DNA from: Acidobacteriota bacterium
GTDB lineage: Bacteria > Acidobacteriota > Thermoanaerobaculia > Multivoradales > J023
DNA: 64,000 bases
Assembly (NCBI GenBank): GCA_029263315.1
Contig: JAJCXR010000065.1
Coordinates: 62,001-126,000, forward strand
Reading direction: 5' to 3'
A model generated the notes under the pieces. That model saw nothing but the letters and a program-made list of their open reading frames with translations, searched no databases and was not told the DNA's origin. Position 1 is the stretch's first letter; each line of letters begins with the position of its first letter. The translations under genes and the position numbers were made by a program. Of this stretch, positions 60,301-64,000 are shown in pieces.

Positions 60301-61214
60301 CTCGAAAGATCGAGGTCAAAGGCCTCCGCAAGGCGCTGATCGTAGGACGCGAAGTGCCGGTCCAAGGTCTCCAGGGCGTCCAGGTCCTGGGCCGTCGGCG
60401 CCGCTAAGGGCTCGCTGTTGCGGCGCAAGTAGTGCCCGTAGAGGGCCAAGCTGAGGCGCCCTTTGGGGATCCAAGGGCGGAGTCGACGCAGCAGCCGGTG
60501 CAAGGCCGGGTGGCGAGGTCGTAGGGTTCTGTTGCTCAGCGGAAAGTCATAGCCGTCGTAGAAGGAAGGGGCGAGCTCCAGGGTCGCCGCCAAGGGGCGC
60601 ACCGTCTCTGCCGGTGAGGCCTTGAGGTTTTCCAGCAATACGATGTGCAGGTGCTCACCCAGAGCATGACGCCAAGGCAGCAACCAGTCGATGTACTGGC
60701 TGTAGGCCACATCCCGTTGCAACACGTAGCGGCTGCGGGCGAAGGGCACCAGCCGCCGAAGGGCCGCCTCGTCTCGCTGCTCCAGGAGGTGGCGGAAATC
60801 ACTGAAGGAGATGGGACGGCTGAAGCGGGCCAAGGTGTGCTGGGAGAACCGGAAAGAGGAGAAGACACGGTCCGCCGGTCGTCGCAGCACCACGATCACC
60901 TGCGGTATCTCCGGCAAATGACGCAGCACCTCGATGGCCGACCGTTGGTAGAGGGTGTGGGTGGTGCCGTCGAGGCGCCAACGGCAGGCGGTATCGGCAT
61001 TCTGAAAGAGCCGCCCGTAACCTTCCAGACCATGGTCGTGGATGTTGGCCTCGGAGTTGCGGAAGGGGCTGTCGCGGTCCACCAGGTAGAATAGCTCCTT
61101 GTCGTGACCGGCGGCGACATCCGGGTGATCCACCAACCATCGATAGAGGGAGGAGGTGCCGCATTTCGGCGCCCCCGCCAGGATCAGATTGGGTAGGAGA
61201 CGGTTCGCCGTCAT
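60267..61214 (-). CDS. Sulfotransferase (heparan sulfate sulfotransferase-like), ORF track start 61562; ATG at 61214 preferred
   Basis: MTANRLLPNLILAGAPKCGTSSLYRWLVDHPDVAAGHDKELFYL; VIVVLRRPADRVFSSFRFSQHT; start overlaps the upstream stop (TGATG). Confidence 0.9.
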   Translation of the reverse strand: MTANRLLPNLILAGAPKCGTSSLYRWLVDHPDVAAGHDKELFYLVDRDSPFRNSEANIHDHGLEGYGRLFQNADTACRWRLDGTTHTLYQRSAIEVLRHLPEIPQVIVVLRRPADRVFSSFRFSQHTLARFSRPISFSDFRHLLEQRDEAALRRLVPFARSRYVLQRDVAYSQYIDWLLPWRHALGEHLHIVLLENLKASPAETVRPLAATLELAPSFYDGYDFPLSNRTLRPRHPALHRLLRRLRPWIPKGRLSLALYGHYLRRNSEPLAAPTAQDLDALETLDRHFASYDQRLAEAFDLDLSRWRRRRGGAPR

Positions 61215-62653
61215 CAGCTCACCCGATGCCGTGGCCGGGTCAGGCGCAAGGCGCCCCCTAGCCAGAGCAAGGCCACCACCGAGGCCATCATGTAGAGCCA
61301 TTCCGCCATCGCGCTGATGCTGGGTTGGCTCCAAAAAACGGTCAAAGCGTAAATTGCCACCGCCCCGGGGTACGCATGGTAGACCTCCAGAAAGCTGGCC
61401 ATGGTGCGATGGAAGATGCCGAAGAGAGCAAAGAGCAGGAGCACCCCAGGAATATGTAGGTTCCAGTAAGCCTCGCCGACGGCGCCCGGTGGGATGCCCG
61501 CCTTGACGCCATAGAAGACTTCCCCTGCCAGCTTGCCGACGGTTCCCGGTTTGTCGGGCCACATGGCGCGGGGAATTGGCAAGGCGACGAGGGTCAGGTA
61601 GGAGCTGCCGTAGAGAAAATCCACCTCATGGGGCACCCGTGCCAACACCGGATAGGCGGAATCGAGGCTGCCATAGCGGTAGCGCAACTCGTCGAGGCTT
61701 TCGACAAACGACGAGACCGCCCCCGTCGCATAGAGGGCGCTCCAATCCACTTCGCCGCTGAACAGCCCCCGGCGCAGGCGTCCCAGAGAGGCGATGATCA
61801 GCAAGCAGAGGCACACCACGACGAGGGTTCGGACAGGTGAGAAGCGCCGCTTGCCGATGAGCCAGATCAGGGTGCCGACGACGAGCAGGAAAACGACACT
61901 GGAGCGGGAGCCGGAGCCGAGGAAGTTGATCATGGCGCAGGCGATGCCGGCTGCCCAGAACAACGGTCGCCGCAGGGCGCGACGGTCGTAGGCGAACCAA
62001 AGCAGGGCGGTGAGCCCCCCCAGACGTGAGATCTTGAGCCAATGTCCCTCGCCTTTGATGGCGTCGACGCGGCCGACCTCGGCCCACGACAGTAGGTGAT
62101 TCGAGACGCCCCCCTGGGAACGCACGTAGAGGACAAAAACCACCGCCGCCAATCCGATGGTCAGCAGGGCCTTGACCATCACCCCCTGGGGGGGACGGAA
62201 ATACACCCGCGGCAAGGGCGGGCGCAGGCCGCTGAAAAACCCCAAGTAATAGGCGCCCAAGGCCAGGGCCGAGACCAGCAACTCGTAGGCCACCAGATTG
62301 GAGAGTTGGTCTCCCCGCCAGCCGGGCAAGGCGAGGTGGTAGTCGAGGCCGCGAATATAGATCGGCGTGCGCACTGCCAAGGAACCGGCAAACACCAAGA
62401 ACGAGTGCAGGATCACCGGCTGCGTCCAACCTAGATGTTGGCGTTGCAGAAGGAACGGCAGAGCCAGCAAGACGACGTTCAAGGTCAGACCGAGGAAGAC
62501 CCAAACGCTGGTGGTCTCGCCGTAGAGGTAGGAGAGGACGCCCACCGAGGTCAGGTAGCCGAAAAAGGCCAAGAGAACGACGCTACGATCGCGACGTGCA
62601 ATGGGGACAAAGGGGTGCGGGGCGGCTTGCTGGGTCGGCTCGGGGGAAGACAT
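61214..62653 (-). CDS. O-antigen/oligosaccharide repeat-unit polymerase-like membrane protein (ORF track start 62719)
   Basis: About 10-12 TM segments with a large loop; FLGSGSRSSVVFLLVVGTLIWLIGKRRF; LDELRYRYGSLDSAYPVLARVPHEVDFLYGSSYL. Confidence 0.75.
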   Translation of the reverse strand: MSSPEPTQQAAPHPFVPIARRDRSVVLLAFFGYLTSVGVLSYLYGETTSVWVFLGLTLNVVLLALPFLLQRQHLGWTQPVILHSFLVFAGSLAVRTPIYIRGLDYHLALPGWRGDQLSNLVAYELLVSALALGAYYLGFFSGLRPPLPRVYFRPPQGVMVKALLTIGLAAVVFVLYVRSQGGVSNHLLSWAEVGRVDAIKGEGHWLKISRLGGLTALLWFAYDRRALRRPLFWAAGIACAMINFLGSGSRSSVVFLLVVGTLIWLIGKRRFSPVRTLVVVCLCLLIIASLGRLRRGLFSGEVDWSALYATGAVSSFVESLDELRYRYGSLDSAYPVLARVPHEVDFLYGSSYLTLVALPIPRAMWPDKPGTVGKLAGEVFYGVKAGIPPGAVGEAYWNLHIPGVLLLFALFGIFHRTMASFLEVYHAYPGAVAIYALTVFWSQPSISAMAEWLYMMASVVALLWLGGALRLTRPRHRVS

Positions 62654-62926
62654 GGTGGCCTGGCATCCGACGGTGAGAGGTGGTCTCGGCGCCGCTGAAA
62701 GAAGGGTCGATCCTAGCACGTCGTCTCCGGTCTGCTCCGCGGTCTGGCGTCGGGGTGAAGAGATATCGAGGGTGTGCTATTCTGCAACAAATACTGAGAT
62801 GGAGGTCGATGTCGCGGGACGCTGACCGCTGTTGTTCTGCCCAACTGAGCCCACCCAGAAGCTGCGTGTGCCCGCCAGCTCTGCAAGATAAGATCCGCCC
62901 ACATGAGATCTGTAGGTAACGACTCG

Positions 62927-64000
62927 ATGCCAGCCAAGTTCCAGCTCACCGATAACCCCCAGTGCACGGGTTGCGCGCCGCGAAAGAAAAGCGTCCGCCC
63001 GAGCCTGCCCAGTGTCCTGAGGGAAAGCGCTCTTGGGGTGGCCCTCGTCTCCCTGTCCCTATTGTGGACCGCCTGCGGTGGCGGTGGCCCGCCGCCCGAG
63101 CCGGCCGAGCTGTCACCGGAGCCGCCGATCACCTTGCGCTTTGGCTATCAGCCCCGGGCCTGTGGTTTTGACCTCGACGACGATGGGGTGATCGGTGAAG
63201 AACAGGACGACTGCAAGATCTGCGATGGTCAGACCAGTGATCCCGATGGCGACGGCGTCGACGAGGACATGATTTACATCGACTGCGAAGCGGGAACCGA
63301 CGCCGGGGGCTGCGGCACGCCGGACAACCCCTGCGGCACCATCCAATATGCCTGGAGCAAGGTGGCGGACGGAGCCGGCGATGGCGCCGAGGACATCTTG
63401 TGTTTTCGCAACATTTGTCAGGAGGAGAATATCCATCCCCAGGGTGGCGGTCTGCCGAAGGCCAAGACCGTGGCCGCCAGCGGCCACCAGGAGAGGGATT
63501 GGGAGTATCCGTCCGATCCCGCCATGCTGGTGGGTTGGGACAGCGACGCCGACGGTCGCTACCCACCCTATGACGGTGACGACGTGGCGATCCTCGATGG
63601 AGGTGAGGGGCTGAGCCGAGCCTTCCGCCTCGGCGACGACAACAGCTATTTGGAGCTGGCCCACTTCACTACCCGCGACTACGGCCGCTACACCACCAAG
63701 GGCGATACCGGGTGGCTGAAAGTGGAGCTTGACGGCACCAAGTTGAGTCATGTTTTCGCCCACGATCATGAGCTTGTGGCCATCAACATGGACCGTGCTT
63801 CCGGACGTGAGATCTCCACCGTCCATTTGTCCACCGATACTTTGCGCCTCCACTGGCTGGAGTTCTCCAACCTGATGGTGCGCGACAACGGCGGCGCCTT
63901 TGCCTTGGGGGCTGCCCCCGGGGAGCCTCCGGCCCTGGGTCCGTTCCGCTGGCAGCACATCACCCGCACGGCCCACAGCTGCAGTGTGGGCGATTGCGAG
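62927..64000 (+). CDS. Putative lipoprotein, Ca-binding-like Asp-rich region followed by beta-helix-type sequence (3' truncated by window edge; absent from ORF track)
   Basis: ATG at 62927, open for 358 codons to base 64000. ALVSLSLLWTACGGGG (lipobox-like); DLDDDGVIGEEQDDC; SDPDGDGVDED; IYIDCEAGTDAGGCGTPDNPCGTIQYAWSKV. Confidence 0.8.
   Translation, partial: MPAKFQLTDNPQCTGCAPRKKSVRPSLPSVLRESALGVALVSLSLLWTACGGGGPPPEPAELSPEPPITLRFGYQPRACGFDLDDDGVIGEEQDDCKICDGQTSDPDGDGVDEDMIYIDCEAGTDAGGCGTPDNPCGTIQYAWSKVADGAGDGAEDILCFRNICQEENIHPQGGGLPKAKTVAASGHQERDWEYPSDPAMLVGWDSDADGRYPPYDGDDVAILDGGEGLSRAFRLGDDNSYLELAHFTTRDYGRYTTKGDTGWLKVELDGTKLSHVFAHDHELVAINMDRASGREISTVHLSTDTLRLHWLEFSNLMVRDNGGAFALGAAPGEPPALGPFRWQHITRTAHSCSVGDCE

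Overview
GC-rich bacterial chromosomal window. The mix of Ser/Thr kinase-TPR proteins, AlkP-TPR lipoprotein, DUF5916-type beta-barrel protein and IPTL-CTERM-like protein suggests Acidobacteriota or a related phylum (inference only). It holds about 45 protein genes and is mostly housekeeping and cell envelope: ECF sigma/anti-sigma pair, M48 protease, SfsA, glycyl-tRNA synthetase, RND efflux pair, NtrC-type regulator, LigA, RecD2, PolX, NUDIX, Lhr-type helicase, Psd/PssA phospholipid genes, a large Ser/Thr kinase-TPR protein, and a glycosyltransferase/sulfotransferase/polymerase cluster at 56.8-62.7 kb. I found no rRNA, tRNA, CRISPR array, prophage or recognisable defence island, and no clear novel multi-gene system. 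The signals not explained by the genes are: (1) a tandem pair of about 215-bp non-coding MITE-like elements at 13896-14326; (2) a dispersed intergenic repeat of about 78 bp at 45958 and 56700; (3) GTGCCWGGCAC palindromes and GGCACCT half-sites at 7.6, 35.1 and 47.7 kb, the last next to a REP-associated-type tyrosine transposase; (4) two near-identical TetR-operator-like palindromes upstream of a ThDP enzyme; (5) an unlisted 50-aa acidic ORF divergent from the Ser/Thr kinase; (6) a probable +1 frameshift at the end of an MBL-rhodanese gene; (7) two homologues of enzymes that appear to have lost catalytic residues (rhomboid-like and ASADH/USG-1-like). The ORF track also misses a truncated gene at the right edge (62927-64000). 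All family calls were made by eye from motifs, without database searches.
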